In this document: piece by piece, positions 12,769-24,324 of the stretch
Position numbering within the stretch: position 1 is the first letter of the stretch
Layout: every line of letters starts with the position of its first letter
Assembly: GCF_000200735.1 (NCBI RefSeq)
Contig: NC_014970.1
Location: forward strand, 62,001-126,000
DNA length: 64,000 bases
Reading direction: 5' to 3'
Source of the DNA: Mycoplasma haemofelis str. Langford 1
Lineage (GTDB): Bacteria; Bacillota_I; Bacilli_A; Mycoplasmatales; Mycoplasmoidaceae
The notes under the pieces: generated by a model
Told to the model about the DNA's origin: nothing
Seen by the model: only the letters and a program-made list of their open reading frames with translations
Databases searched by the model: none
Translations under genes and position numbers: made by a program

Positions 12769-13290
12769 TTGGACAAAGGTAGTAAAAACCTAGACAATAA
12801 GCTTCTGGAGGACATTAAGGAAGCTATTCTACATGTGCTAAAAAATGATCCTAGGGCTATGCCCCCAGCGATCTTAATGCATAAAGTTTTTAAACAGGTA
12901 AAGGTAAAACATCCACTTGTATATATTCAGCAAAAGGACTTTATGTTTGCTTTAGAAGAATTAAAGAGACAGTATCTAGTAGGGAAGAATGATTTTAATA
13001 AATATTTCATAGACTATTTAGATTATGAAGAAAAGGGTATATTTGGAGAGGGCTTTATAGAGGTTGATCCTTTAACTGGGAATGGCTATATTACAGTAAA
13101 GAAGAATTACAACGAATACAAGAAGTCTTCCCATTTCGTACATAAGAAGAATCTAAATGGGGCTATTAATGGAGATTACGTAAAATTTGTAGAATTGTCA
13201 GTGTCCGAAAAGCAATTTACGAAGTTTTCATTAATAGATGTGAAAGTTAAGGAAGTCCTTCCTAAGCCTGTACCAAGTTCTAGCAAGTAG
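12769..13290 (+). CDS. RNase R N-terminal domains only (no catalytic domain)
   Basis: A 173-residue soluble protein starting at TTG 12769. The first 85 residues resemble the winged-helix domain at the front of RNase R. Residues about 88-145 (GIFGEGFIEVDPLTGNGYIT and FVHKKNLNGAINGDYVKF) match the first OB/cold-shock domain of RNase II/R proteins. The frame then ends in a true TAG; the next ORF is ymdB, and no RNB nuclease domain lies nearby in any frame I read. RNase R is normally about 700 residues. It may be a regulator, an RNA-binding remnant or a separately encoded subunit. Family assignment is fairly sure; function is unknown. Confidence 0.65.
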   Translation: MDKGSKNLDNKLLEDIKEAILHVLKNDPRAMPPAILMHKVFKQVKVKHPLVYIQQKDFMFALEELKRQYLVGKNDFNKYFIDYLDYEEKGIFGEGFIEVDPLTGNGYITVKKNYNEYKKSSHFVHKKNLNGAINGDYVKFVELSVSEKQFTKFSLIDVKVKEVLPKPVPSSSK

Positions 13291-13303
13291 TCCTCGTTAG
13301 GGG

Positions 13304-14101
13304 ATGAAGATCTTATTTGTAGGGGATATATTCGGATCTCCTGGACGAAAGATAATAGAGGCATTCCTTCCCACTATCAAGGAGGATGAAGGTATAGATC
13401 TTGTAATAGCTAACGCTGAGAATTCTGCTCACGGAAAAGGCCTAACTCCCAAGATATTCAGGAGTCTTATAAATAGTGGAGTTGATTTTGTAACTATGGG
13501 AAACCATACTTGGTTTCGAAATGAAGTTTTGGATATTTTAAATATGGAGAAGAATATAGTTAGGCCTCTGAATTTAAGTGAGAACTTCCCCCATTTTGAT
13601 GTGGGTTTTGGAAGTAGGGAATTGGAGGTAAAGGGGTTAAGAATTCGAATTACTAATCTTTTGGGAAGTAGCGTACGCTTTAAGAACTTTCAAACCAATC
13701 CTTTTATAGTGATGGAGAATCTCCTTGCTGATATTGAAAAGCCGGATATTCATATAGTAGACTTCCATGCAGAGACTACAAGCGAGAAGTATGCCTTTCT
13801 ATGGGCATTTAATGGAAAGGTGGATGCTATATTGGGGACGCATACTCATGTTCCTACTAATGATGCTCAAGTCACAGAAGAGAACACCGCTTTCATTTGT
13901 GATGTGGGAATGACTGGCCCTTCTAAAGGGGTAATAGGGGGGGAGAGGAATAGAATAATTAAGAAGTTCTTCGACCCCTCTTCTCGGTTTATTCTGGAAG
14001 TCCAAGAAGGGCCTTCCCAACTTTCATCAGTTATTTTGAATTTTGATGAAAGTATAGGGAAGATGACTTCTATAACTCCCCTACTACTCAAGCGTAGTTA
14101 G
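13304..14101 (+). CDS. ymdB: YmdB-family metallophosphoesterase
   Basis: 265 residues, the usual length for the family. Metal-binding motifs are in order: VGDIFG (residues 6-11), NAENSAHGKGL, MGNHTW, DFHAETTSEK and GTHTHVPTNDAQ. YmdB proteins of Firmicutes and mollicutes are phosphodiesterases acting on 2',3'-cyclic nucleotides or cAMP and affect RNA turnover. It lies 13 bases after the RNase R-like fragment and two bases before dnaX, in the same direction. Linkage of ymdB with RNA-decay genes is common, which fits the RNase R-like neighbour. Confidence 0.92.
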   Translation: MKILFVGDIFGSPGRKIIEAFLPTIKEDEGIDLVIANAENSAHGKGLTPKIFRSLINSGVDFVTMGNHTWFRNEVLDILNMEKNIVRPLNLSENFPHFDVGFGSRELEVKGLRIRITNLLGSSVRFKNFQTNPFIVMENLLADIEKPDIHIVDFHAETTSEKYAFLWAFNGKVDAILGTHTHVPTNDAQVTEENTAFICDVGMTGPSKGVIGGERNRIIKKFFDPSSRFILEVQEGPSQLSSVILNFDESIGKMTSITPLLLKRS

Positions 14102-14103
14102 TA

Positions 14104-15762
14104 ATGCCGGAATTAAATCTCTATAACAAGTACCGTCCCAGGAGCCTTTCAGACTTAATTGGTCAGGAGACTATCAAGAATCAAATAAGACAAATATTCA
14201 CTCAGAATAAGCTCCTACAGTCCTTTATCTTCTATGGTTTGCATGGAACTGGAAAGACTTCTGTAGCTAGGATCTTTTCTAAGGCTTGGAATTGTCCTAA
14301 ATTTAAGGAATTGGGGGATGTTTGTAATGAATGTGAAAGTTGTAAGTTAATAGATCAGAATAGGACTACAGATATTTATGAGATAGATGCAGCCTCGAAT
14401 AGTGGAGTTGAAAATATAAGGGATGTTATTCATAACACTCAGTACGTTGCTTTAAATTTAAAGAAGAAGGTTTACATCATAGATGAGGCTCATAATTTAA
14501 GTAATTCTGCCTGGAATGCTCTCCTAAAGACAATAGAAGAGCCGTCTGGGCATGTAATTTTCCTATTTTTAACCACCAATATTCAAAAGATACCTGATAC
14601 CATCATCTCCAGATGTCACAAATACAACTTTAACTACCTATCCAAAGAAGACTTAATAACCCTGATAAATAAGGTTTGCAAAGCTGAAGCCAAGGAAATC
14701 TCTCCCGATGCCAACGAGAGGTTGGCGAATTTAGCAGAAGGATCGGCTAGGGAGTGCCTTAGCTTACTAGAGCAGGTATTCTTAAATTCCCCAGATACAA
14801 TAGAGGTCTCCGATATTGAACAAGTATTCTCTCTATCTTCTAGAAAGGATACTCTACACTTAGCATCCTTAATAATTTCAGGAACTCTTGAAGAGTCTCT
14901 TAAGTATTTGGAGAATCTGAATCAGTTAAATAAGAATCTCTTCAATTACTTCTCGGAGCTTCTATCTTTATTCTTAGATATCTTTATCTATAAGGAAACA
15001 TCTAATGATAGATTGATGAGGCGTTTCAGTGCCAATGAAGTTCAAGATCTTCTAAATTTCCCAGTACTAGATGGTTCCAATATTCTTTACGAATCCTTAA
15101 GAAAGTGCTCTCCTTCCACTTGGAGATTCGAATGAGCTCAATTATTACTATTTAAACTTCATGAATTAATTGCGGGGAAGGAACCTATTCCTCAGGAAGT
15201 AAAAAAGGTGGAGTTAAAGCCAGTAGTAGAGGCTCCCAAGGAAATTAGAGAGATCAAGATAATCACCCCGTCATCCCCTAAAAAGGAGAATCGTCAGTTT
15301 GAGCTGAAAATTCCTAAAATTCCGATAAGCGAGGACTTAGAGAAGAAGATTTTTTATAGCTTCAAGAATGCCTCAAAAAGACGAAGTAAGGAGAATGAAG
15401 TTCTTTATCAGAAGCTTATAGATGGAGATAAGTTAGATTCTGAGTTCAAAGAGTTATTCAAGAGAATAAATAAGAAAGTAAGTTTATATAGTACTCCCAG
15501 AACAGTTTTGGTGGCCTTTGATGAAGACAAGGATGTTACTAAGTTCTACGATTTTTTAAAAAAAGAAGAGATACAAGAGACATTAACTGGCGCTTTCTTG
15601 AGGGAATACTTTTGAATAGCTTTGACATCAGAGAGATTTAAACATTACTTTGATCTCTCTAAAACCAAAAAGGAAGAGGAATATTTAGACCATTTAATAT
15701 TTGACACCAGCAAGAGAAGCACATTATATAAGGATATAGTTAAAATTTTGGAGTCTGAATAG
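14104..15762 (+). CDS. dnaX: DNA polymerase III gamma/tau subunit
   Basis: Clamp-loader ATPase; 552 residues with two TGA-encoded tryptophans. It opens NKYRPRSLSDLIGQE. Walker A is GLHGTGKTS, the four-cysteine zinc site lies between CPKF and CNECESC, Walker B is VYIIDEAHNLS, and the arginine-finger region ends DTIISRCHKY. AAA+ lid and collar domains follow, then a Lys/Pro-rich linker (around residues 365-395) and a tau-like C-terminal segment. The layout followed immediately by ybaB is the widespread dnaX-ybaB pair; recR, often third, is missing here. Confidence 0.95.
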
Positions 15763-15764
15763 CT

Positions 15765-16064
15765 ATGGATCAGCGGATGTTGCAGAAGCTTCTGGCTGAT
15801 GCTCAGAAGGGAAAAAAGCTTTTAGATAAGAGAATGGCAGAGATTGAGAACACCACTTTTAGCGTCTCTGTAGGCGGTAATTTGATTAATCTTTCGGCTA
15901 ACGGAAAATATGAGATCTTATCTTGTACTATCAGTCCTGATGCCCTTTCTGATGTGGAAACTCTTCAAGATCTGGTAGTTTCCGCTTTCAATGATTTGGT
16001 TAAGAAAGTTCAAGAAGAGGTAAAGAAGGTGGAGGCTAGCTTTGTTCCTAAGATGCCCTTTTAA
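15765..16064 (+). CDS. ybaB: YbaB/EbfC nucleoid-associated protein
   Basis: A 99-residue small helical protein. The N-terminal helix (MLQKLLADAQKGKKLLDKRM), the central beta part with GGNLINLSANGKYEI and the C-terminal dimerisation helix (DLVKKVQEEVKKVEAS) match YbaB/EbfC in length and order. Such proteins bind DNA as tweezer-like homodimers. It starts two bases after dnaX, the conserved partner position, and lysS follows two bases later, so all three are probably one transcript. Confidence 0.88.
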   Translation: MDQRMLQKLLADAQKGKKLLDKRMAEIENTTFSVSVGGNLINLSANGKYEILSCTISPDALSDVETLQDLVVSAFNDLVKKVQEEVKKVEASFVPKMPF

Positions 16065-16066
16065 GG

Positions 16067-17509
16067 ATGTCTTTTGAGGAGGTTCATGAGCAGGAACAGA
16101 ATAGAAGAAAGAATTTAGCTTCTTTAAAGGAGAATCCTTTTTCCGTAGAGAAGGTTTCTTCCTCTCACAAGGTTACTTCAGTAATTGAGGAGTATTCTGA
16201 CAAGTCGGAAGACTGGCTTACAGAGAATAACATATCCATATCTCTTATAGGTCGTTTGGTCTCCATAAGGGAGCCCTTTGCCACCTTAAGAGAGGAATGG
16301 CATGATCTTCAAATTTACTTTAAGAAAGGAGATTTAGAGTCCTTAGATGTTGGAGATTTTGTATTTATAGATGGAACCTTATTTAAGACTAAAAAAGGAA
16401 CTTTAACTTTAAGGGCTCAATCCTGTCGAGTAGTTTCTAAGTGTTTAAATCCCTTTCCCTCCCAGTATTACGGAATTAAGGACAAGGAGATACAACTCAG
16501 GAATAGAGTAGTTCATTGTCTAGTTGATCAGGATGTATTTAATACCTTTAAGTTCAGGGCTAAGATAATCAGATATATTCGAAATTTCTTGGATGATCGG
16601 GGATACTTAGAATTTGAGACTCCCATTTTGGAGTCCAATTATGGGGGAGCTAATGCAGTCCCTTTTAGGACTCACTATAAGGCTCTTAAATCCGATTTCT
16701 TCTTAAGAATAGCTACCGAGATATCCCTTAAGAAGATCATTATCTCCGGATTTTCCAAGGTTTATGAGATTGGAAGGGTATTTAGAAATGAAGGAATAGA
16801 TAGTACTCACAACCCTGAATTCACCTCCATAGAGATATATACCGTTAACCACGGATTAGATGAAGTCATGGATTTGACCGAATCTTTATTTAAACATGTC
16901 TCTAGAGAGCTTCAAGTGGATTCTGTGTCTTGAAATGAAAGTAATATCTCTTTCAAAGAGCCCTTCAGGAGAGTCTCTATTTCAGATCTTCTGAAGGAGA
17001 AGATTAGTGTTGATTTTTACAATGATGACATCTCCTTAGAAAGAGCCCTTAAATTGGCTCAGGAGTATGACGTTCATGTGGAAAAGCATCAGGAGACGGT
17101 GGGACACATATTCCATCTGTTATTTGAAGAGTTGGTTGAGAAGGATTTAGTAGATCCTACTTTTGTTACTGGATTTCATAAAGACGTATCTCCTCTGTCG
17201 AAGGCAGATCCACAGAATCCTAACTTCACATTAAGGTATGAGCTCTACATAGGAGGCAAGGAATTTTCAAATGGATTTGCAGAATTGAATGATCCAGATG
17301 ATCAATTGGAGAGATTTAAGAAGCAAGTGGAGGAGCGGGATTTGGGGAATGAGGAAGCCTTTGATGTTGATTATGAATATATAGAAGCTATGAAATACGG
17401 ATTACCCCCTACAGGAGGGATTGGAATAGGGATCGACAGATTAGTGATGCTTTTCACTGAAAAAAAATCTATTAAGGATGTGATATTCTTCCCGCAGCTA
17501 AAAAAATAG
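16067..17509 (+). CDS. lysS: Lysyl-tRNA synthetase, class II
   Basis: Charges tRNA-Lys; 480 residues with one TGA-encoded Trp. An N-terminal OB-fold anticodon-binding domain (residues about 60-140, IGRLVSIREPFATLREEWHD) precedes the class II core. Motif 1 lies near FLDDRGYLEFETPILESNYG, motif 2 at YEIGRVFRNEGIDSTHNPEF and motif 3 at GIGIGIDRLVMLFT. The matching tRNA-Lys(TTT) lies at 51468. It follows ybaB by two bases, and dnaE starts two bases after its stop. Confidence 0.97.
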
Positions 17510-17511
17510 TC

Positions 17512-20289
17512 TTGTATCATCCCCCCCTTTTTGTCCGTTCTAACTTCACCTTTCTTAAATCCACTCTAAGAATAGAGGACATATTAGATTTCTCATTATC
17601 TAAAGGATACAAACACGCTTTAATAACGGACTTTAAGAATTCTTATGCCTGAGTTAACTTTTATAAATCCTGCCGGAAGAATGGTCTGAAGCCTATTTTC
17701 GGACTTGAAGTAAATTATCTCAATTCCATAGTCCTCCTTATTGCCTTTAATAAGACAGGATATGAGAACCTAATAAGAACCTCCACTTACGGCTTATCTC
17801 CCCACCATCTGGAGGGGATAGTAGTTATACATTTGGATGGGGAAGTAACTCTCTCGGAGCATAGTCATTTTTATATGGCTAATTCCGAAGAACCAAATGG
17901 GGTGTATGTGCAGGAAAATAAGTTTCTTAATAAGGAAGACTATGAATTCTTTTGTCTTCTAAGATCCATTGAGAATCAGTCTCTTCTCTCGGAGGAATTA
18001 GAGTTGAATAGGCATTTTGCCGATGATTATCTGAATAAGGAATGTCCTTATGATGAGAATTCTCATCTCGTTAAGAACATATATCAGATATTGGACTTAT
18101 GTCAAGACTATGAGATCTTTGATAATTCAGGGAAACTTCAATTCTTTCGGAATTCCAATGAGACTCTCAGGCAATTATCCGATCTCGCTTTAAAAAGACT
18201 TACCTTCGATTCTGACGAGAGCTTTCGAATCTATAGAGAGAGACTAGACTTAGAGTTATCGGTTGTTATTCAAAAGGGCTTCGCAGACTATTTTCTAATA
18301 GTTCAAGAGGCAGTAAGTTGGGCTAAGAATAATGATATTTGTATTGGCCCAGGGAGAGGTTCCGTTTGTGGATCTCTATTGGCTTATGTATTGGGAATTA
18401 CGGAAGTCGATCCCATTAAGTATGAGCTTTACTTTGAAAGGTTTCTAAATCCAGAACGAGAAATCATTCCAGATATAGATATTGACATTTCCAATAATAA
18501 GAGACATCTATTACTGGAGCACTTGAGGGACAGATACGGCTCTGACCATGTTTCTTTAATAATTACTTTTTCCACTTTTAAGAGCAAGAATTCAGTCAGA
18601 GAGATAGCAAGATCCTTCGGTCTTCCAAAGGAGAAGGTTGATTCCGCTAATGAGAATAATTTCTCCCATAAGCAAAAGGAGCTCCTGAATAGGATTTTAG
18701 ATTTCCCTAAGAATAGCTCTATTCATGCAGCCGGAGTCATCATATCTTCCACCCCATTAAGCTCCCTAGTCCCCCTAATATCCAAGGAGAATTCTTTGAA
18801 TGTAACTCAGTGGGAAGCTGATGATTTGAAGGAGTTAAATTTAATTAAATTTGATTTTCTAGCTCTTCACCATCTGAGCGTGATGGATGAGATAGTTAAT
18901 AATATTGAGGATGATTTAGACTTGGATTTAGATTGATCTTCAATAGATGAGAATGACCCTAAGGTTTATGAGCTTCTAATCAGTGGCAAGACATCTTTTA
19001 TTTTTCAATTTGATAGCCCAAAAATAAAGGAATTAATACAGAAGTTTAAGCCCTCCTCATTACTAGATTTAGCTCTACTCTCCGCTATTCATAGACCTGG
19101 AGCTTCCGATCAAATTCCCGCCCTTTTAAATCGAAAATTTTCTAATTCCCAAAAGGACTCTCTTCCGGAGCCCTTTAATTCCAGATTAGGGGACACCTAT
19201 GGACTGATTATCTATCAGGAGCAAGTGATGCAAATTATCTCCCAGATAACTTCTTCCCACTTCGGCTATTCAGATAATTTCAGAAGGAATTTATCGGATC
19301 CCAACAAGATTGAAGAATGCTCAAAAACGTTCTTTGAGCGGGGTTTAAAGAATGGTTATTCTGAGAAGGATTTAAATTTAATTTGAAGCTATATATCTAA
19401 GTTCGCCAGCTACGGATTCAACAAATCCCACGCTGTAGCCTATGCCATTATCTCATATAGACTCCTATGATTGAAGACCTATTATCCCCAATACTTCTAC
19501 AAGGAAATATTGGACTTTTCAGATTCAGCAGAATGCTTCTCCGAGATACAGAGCTCCGGCTTTAATTTTCAATATCCCAAACTTGGTACCTCCCTATTAA
19601 AGGAATTTTTCTTCTCTAATAATTCCATATATTTCCCCCTTTCCAGAATAGTCAAGCTCTCCCCCTCATTCTTTGAAAAATTTCCAGAAGGCAAGAGATA
19701 TGATTCTGTTCTTGATGCCTTAAAGCATCTTGTTTCTCTTAAGATCTCGAAAGAGGATTTACTTATCCTCATTAGGATAGGTTTTTTTCAATCCAAGGAG
19801 CATCCTCATTTCTGAGCTTCCAATTTGGATGAGGTGCATTCATTTAGTCTTTTCGTTCGGGAGGATAATCAGTCGTTATTTGACTTAAATTTGAGTGATG
19901 TTGAAATAACTGATGAGATTAAGAAGGAATATAGAGCCTACCCCCCTAAATATTTAGGGATAGATTTAGATAGGTGAAGTTTGAATTCTGCTGTATTTGA
20001 AAAGAATGCCTCTTTGAGATCCATAATCTCCCTGCCTACCCAAAAAGAATCTAGTCAGAAATATCTGGCCTTTCTATCGTCCATAAAGGCCGCCAAATCT
20101 TCGGCAGGCAAGGATTTTTGGTGATTAATTTTTGCCGAGAGGCTTTATATCTCCCAAAGAGTAGCCTATTTCGGATCTGAGATAAAGTCCTTACAGGAGG
20201 CTTTATCCATGAATTACGCTGTTCTGGCCACTATAGATAGGAATAAAGATTTCTTTACAGTCTCAAAAGTAAAGGTCTTCAAGAGGTAG
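17512..20289 (+). CDS. dnaE: DNA polymerase III alpha subunit DnaE
   Basis: Replicative polymerase, 925 residues with several TGA-encoded tryptophans. The start is a TTG at 17512, because the first residues YHPPLFVRSNFTFL align with the start of the family's PHP domain. In that domain the metal ligands are lost: the usual HxHS is VRS, and the TDHG motif reads TDFK. The polymerase core is intact with GPGRGSVCGSLLAY and the catalytic IPDIDIDI, then YQEQVMQI and FNKSHAVAYA. The C-terminal OB region is shortened or divergent. The gene order dnaE then 5'-3' exonuclease matches other mycoplasmas. Confidence 0.95.
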
Positions 20290-20290
20290 T

Positions 20291-21130
20291 GTGGGTAAGG
20301 AGTTAGCGGTAATTATTGATGGAAATGCCTTTATATACAAAGCTTATTTTGCTTCCCAAGCAGAGTTAATTAAGAGTAAAAAGCCCGATGAAGAGATCTC
20401 TAAGTTCTTCGGGAGGACAGTTCAAGTTGTTCTTAATATGTGTAAGCCTCTCTTACTAAGGAAGGACTACAAGTATGCGGTAGTTGTTTTTGATAGTTCA
20501 AAAAAGACTTTTAGACAGGAGAAATTTCAAAATTACAAGGCTAACAGGGCTTCCATGCCCGCTCCTTTACTTAAAGGGTTAGATTCCATAAAGTCCATGC
20601 TTATGGGTTTGGGATTCCGGATTATAAATGCTCCTCAAAATTATGAAGGGGATGATGTGATATGCACTTTGAGTCACCTGTTTCATAACAGGGAAGTATC
20701 AACAGATATCTTTTCTACAGATAGGGACTTACTTCAATTAGTAACTGAGAATATTACAGTTAATATTCTGAGAAGCAAGGGGCTTCCACCACAGGAATAC
20801 AAACATGAAGAATTCTCCACTTTAACTGGAGGATTAAGTCCCAGTCAAATCCCCCAACTGAAGGCAATGGCGGGGGATAGTTCTGATAACTATGGGGGGA
20901 TACCTGGTATTGGCAGCAAGACTGCCATGGAGTTGTTAAAGAAGTATTCAACTATTGCCAATATATATGAGAACTTAGATAAGTTACCAGATAGGATAAG
21001 GGGGAAATTGATGGAGCATAAGAAGACAGTTGATCTCTTCCTAGAGATCTCTACCACTGTGAAGGATATTGAGATTCCTAAAGATTTAGATTCCTACACT
21101 AAGAATGAAGCTTCCGGAGATTGAAAGTAA
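20291..21130 (+). CDS. Stand-alone 5'-3' exonuclease (PolA N-terminal type)
   Basis: Removes RNA primers and flaps during replication and repair. It is 279 residues from a GTG at 20291, with its final Trp encoded by TGA before a TAA at 21128. The acidic motifs are present: [29 protein letters not shown] with [27 protein letters not shown] and [20 protein letters not shown], a helix-hairpin-helix. Both the proofreading and polymerase domains of PolA are absent, as is usual in mollicutes. It starts one base after dnaE, and pth overlaps its end by 10 bases. Confidence 0.93.
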
Positions 21131-21687
21131 TAGTTGGTTTAGGTAATCCTGGAGATAAGTATGAACGAACTCACCACAATGTGGGATTTCTATCCATAGA
21201 TTACCTCGTATCTCAGAATCTCTCTAGTAACGTTCCTAATAGATCATTCAAGTCCCTGTTATATTGACTTAATAACGATTCAGAATCTGTAGTCTTTTGC
21301 AAGCCACAGACATTCATGAATCTATCTGGAGAAGCTCTAAGAGAGATTAAATCCTTCTATAAGCTTCAGAATTCCGACTTCTTAGTAATATACGATGATC
21401 TCTATTTAGAGACGGGAAGGATAAAGTTATCTTTAAATAAGGGGCCAGCCGGCCACAATGGAATCAAAAATATAGTTAAGGAGTTAGATGGTAATGACTT
21501 TCTGAAGCTTAGAGTAGGAATTGGCCCCCGCTCTAAGATAGAGAACTCTATAGCTGACTTCGTCCTGAGTAGGATTAGCGATTCCGATTTGGAGAAGATA
21601 CGATTATGCTTTCCCAAGATGCAAGAACTTCTTATGTCTTTCTTAAAAGGACTGTCTCCAGATCAGTTGATGAACGAATTTAACTAA
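21121..21687 (+). CDS. pth: Peptidyl-tRNA hydrolase
   Basis: Recycles peptidyl-tRNA; 188 residues. TTG at 21121 is the only start that gives the conserved opening [20 protein letters not shown], which contains the catalytic histidine. [29 protein letters not shown] (catalytic Asp) and [11 protein letters not shown] follow in order. One TGA codes for Trp near residue 50. It overlaps the end of the exonuclease in another frame, consistent with coupled translation. Confidence 0.95.
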
Positions 21688-21726
21688 TGTGCCTTTTTAA
21701 CTTGTTCCACCTATTAACGAATTGCC

Positions 21727-23973
21727 ATGAAAGCGGGGATAGCAGCTGTTGCCGCTGAACTTTTTAATTCCCCAAATTACTTACAGCAGGCACAAACGAC
21801 TCATTCATCTCTAAGTTACGACTACTCCTTATTTTCCTACTTACGTAATAGACGGAGCATTCTCAATATACCAGTTACCCTATATGTCTTTGAATCCTAT
21901 TATAAAGCTCTAGATGTCTATACATATCTGGATGAATACACTTTTGAAGATGGGATCTTTGTATATGATGCTCGTAATAAATCCTCTTTAGGAAATGAAT
22001 ACAAGTCCTCTCCCTACTGGCTTCGTAATTTGAAAAAATCTTACCATCATAAATATTACGGAAGTCGTAAGCGCATGAAGGATTCTCATGGGATATATTC
22101 CTGAGAGAATGTAGATTGAACTTATAGCTTTCTTGATTCTAACTTAAGCCTTAGTAAGATAGTTAGACTGGAATATCCTTCTTCATATGTAGCATTTGAA
22201 CCACAACCTAAGAGATTAGTAGTAGATTACAATCATCGCCATTCCTCAAAGATAAATCTATATTCCACATATTTACGAAAAGCAACCGGAGAGGGGATTG
22301 GGATTTCCGCCTATCCCTATAGTTTCGGAAAATTGAAGAGTTATCCTTTGCATGCCAAAAAGCTATTTAAGTCATGGGTAGATGCCAGATCTTGCAAGGA
22401 ATATAGTGATAAGTTTTCATTACAAGCCCTCGCAATTTACAGCAATACAGATCCAGGATTTGACGGGGTTTGCGATGTAATCGATTTAAAGTTCTTTGAA
22501 GGTACTGGCTTTTCTAGTGGCTATGACTCCTATCGATGGACTTCTCCGTATGCGGGCTTTAAGAGGAGTATTAAGAATTATTGAACTAATGAATACTACT
22601 ATTATCTTCTAGGGGAAGTAAAGGATCAATATGGGAGTAGTTATGACTTGAATGGCAGTTATGATAGCAAGACAAGTTGATTTGTAGATTATGACAACCT
22701 ATTTATTGCATCCAATCCCAAAGGCGATGATGGTTCATATGACAAGTTCTATTTGGTGCTGAATGAGAAGAAGATTAGAAATTGGTCAAACTTTCTAACC
22801 GCTTCCTATCTCTTTGATTTTGAATTATCCCTTTCTGTAAATGGGAAGCCTAAGAAGTATAAGTTCACTATGCAAGATGTATTGGATAAGAAGACAGAAT
22901 TCACTTTAGACCTAGATAGGAATCAAGAACTTCCAGTATTTTCTGATATCTCCCTATCTATAAGCAAGAGGGATGAAAGTAGTATTAAGAAATATGTGGA
23001 TATTTTGAAGCGTTCTCCATCTGACTTTAAATTCAAAGTAGATGAGTCGAATTTAAAGAAGAATAAGCAAGTTCCGGATGGGGTTGAGTTTTCCCAAGAT
23101 GGACTTGAAGAACTGTATCCCTCTCAACTTTTGGATAGCAATATCCTAAAGAGATTTTTCTCCATTTCTAACGGGAATGGGCACCTAGTGTCTATTTCCG
23201 ATGAGGAATATAAGAAGTTAGCTCCTAAAGTGGAATTCGATGATGTGAATGGCTCCGTTAATGTGAAGTACTATGACTTTTTGAAGGGGATAGATAGTGA
23301 ATTCTCTTCCAGGAATCTAAGATCATTGCCAGATTTTAAGCATTTCGATTTTGATTCCTTAAATCAGGATGATTATTTGAAGCAATACATGGATTTACAA
23401 TTGGTGGAGGATAACGACCTAGAATCTAAAAAGGAGTATAGAGTGGTAGCTAAGAATACTTTAAATCCGGAAGTTCAGACCCAATGGGAAAATCATTTTT
23501 CCAATAAAACAGTCTTTATATCTGGAAAAGAGAACTTTGGATTAATTCCCAATTACTTCAAATTTGATCCTGATGGCAAGTACTCCCTAAAGAACGTTAA
23601 AGAGCTTTTTGAATTGAGCTCCTCTTCCAAGCGAGCAGGACTAACTCTTGATGACTATAAGTATGAAATTATGGAAGGTGTGAAGGGTGGAATTGCTGTG
23701 ACAGTTACTTTAGATTTAAAGAAGGACAATAGGCACTATAAAGGCCAAAAGACTTACCTATTCAACGAGAATTCTTATCTTTCCGCCGATGAGAGTTTTG
23801 ATCTTGCAAGGGATGGTTATGGAAAGATCAATGAGTATGGACCGTCTTCGCCGAGTGAGAAGGATGCTTTCAAGTATGCCTTTTTAGGTTTAGGTGGAGT
23901 TTTAGTTTCCTCAGTAGCATCTCTTTTCTGCACGGAAGGTTTAAAATGTCTTAAGAAGCCTAAATACTTTTAG
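21727..23973 (+). CDS. Large hypothetical protein with C-terminal membrane anchor
   Basis: 748 residues when in-frame TGA codons are read as Trp; not recognised. The N terminus is only weakly hydrophobic (MKAGIAAVAAELF). Most of the protein is hydrophilic and rich in Tyr, Ser, Lys and Asp. A single transmembrane segment near the C terminus (FLGLGGVLVSSVASLF) is followed by a short basic tail with two cysteines. This tail orientation suggests a protein held on the membrane with its bulk outside, or a tail-anchored protein. It stands between pth and rpmF. A surface role is an inference from layout; no repeats or enzymatic motifs were seen. Confidence 0.6.
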
Positions 23974-23987
23974 AATAAGGAGGTAAA

Positions 23988-24158
23988 ATGGCAGTTTCAC
24001 CTAGGAGAGTTTCTAAATCTAGAAAGGGAATGAGGAATTCCCACTCAGCTTTAAAGACTACTTCTTTAGTTGTTTGTCATAATTGTTCCAGACATATAAA
24101 ATCACACTCAGTATGTGAATGTGGCTACTATAAAGGAAGACAAATCATCAGAAAGTAA
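23988..24158 (+). CDS. rpmF: Ribosomal protein L32
   Basis: 56 residues: MAVSPRRVSKSRKGMRNSH is the classic L32 opening. Two zinc-type cysteine pairs are seen, CHNC and CECG. AAGGAGG at 23978-23984 is one of the clearest ribosome-binding sites in the window. The last 38 bases overlap the next small gene. Confidence 0.95.
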   Translation: MAVSPRRVSKSRKGMRNSHSALKTTSLVVCHNCSRHIKSHSVCECGYYKGRQIIRK

Positions 24159-24324
24159 GGAGTTTGATTCTATCTCCGAGATATTTGACAGGTATAAGAT
24201 AGATCAGTATTTTTGAAGAAGTTACAAGGATACACCTAGAGTAAGGGGGTTTAGGGCTGTATTAGCCGTTGGTTTTTTGTCTGTGATACTAGCCATCACT
24301 CTTTGTCACTTCCTCCTTCCCTAG
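24121..24324 (+). CDS. Small single-span membrane protein
   Basis: 67 residues from a GTG at 24121, inside the end of rpmF in another frame, ending at TAG 24322-24324. A charged N-terminal half (KEDKSSESKEFDSISEIFDR) is followed by one hydrophobic segment (AVLAVGFLSVILAITLCHFL) at the C terminus. The next membrane gene starts immediately after the stop, suggesting the two are translated together. It is not recognised; the overlap with rpmF makes the start uncertain. Confidence 0.5.
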
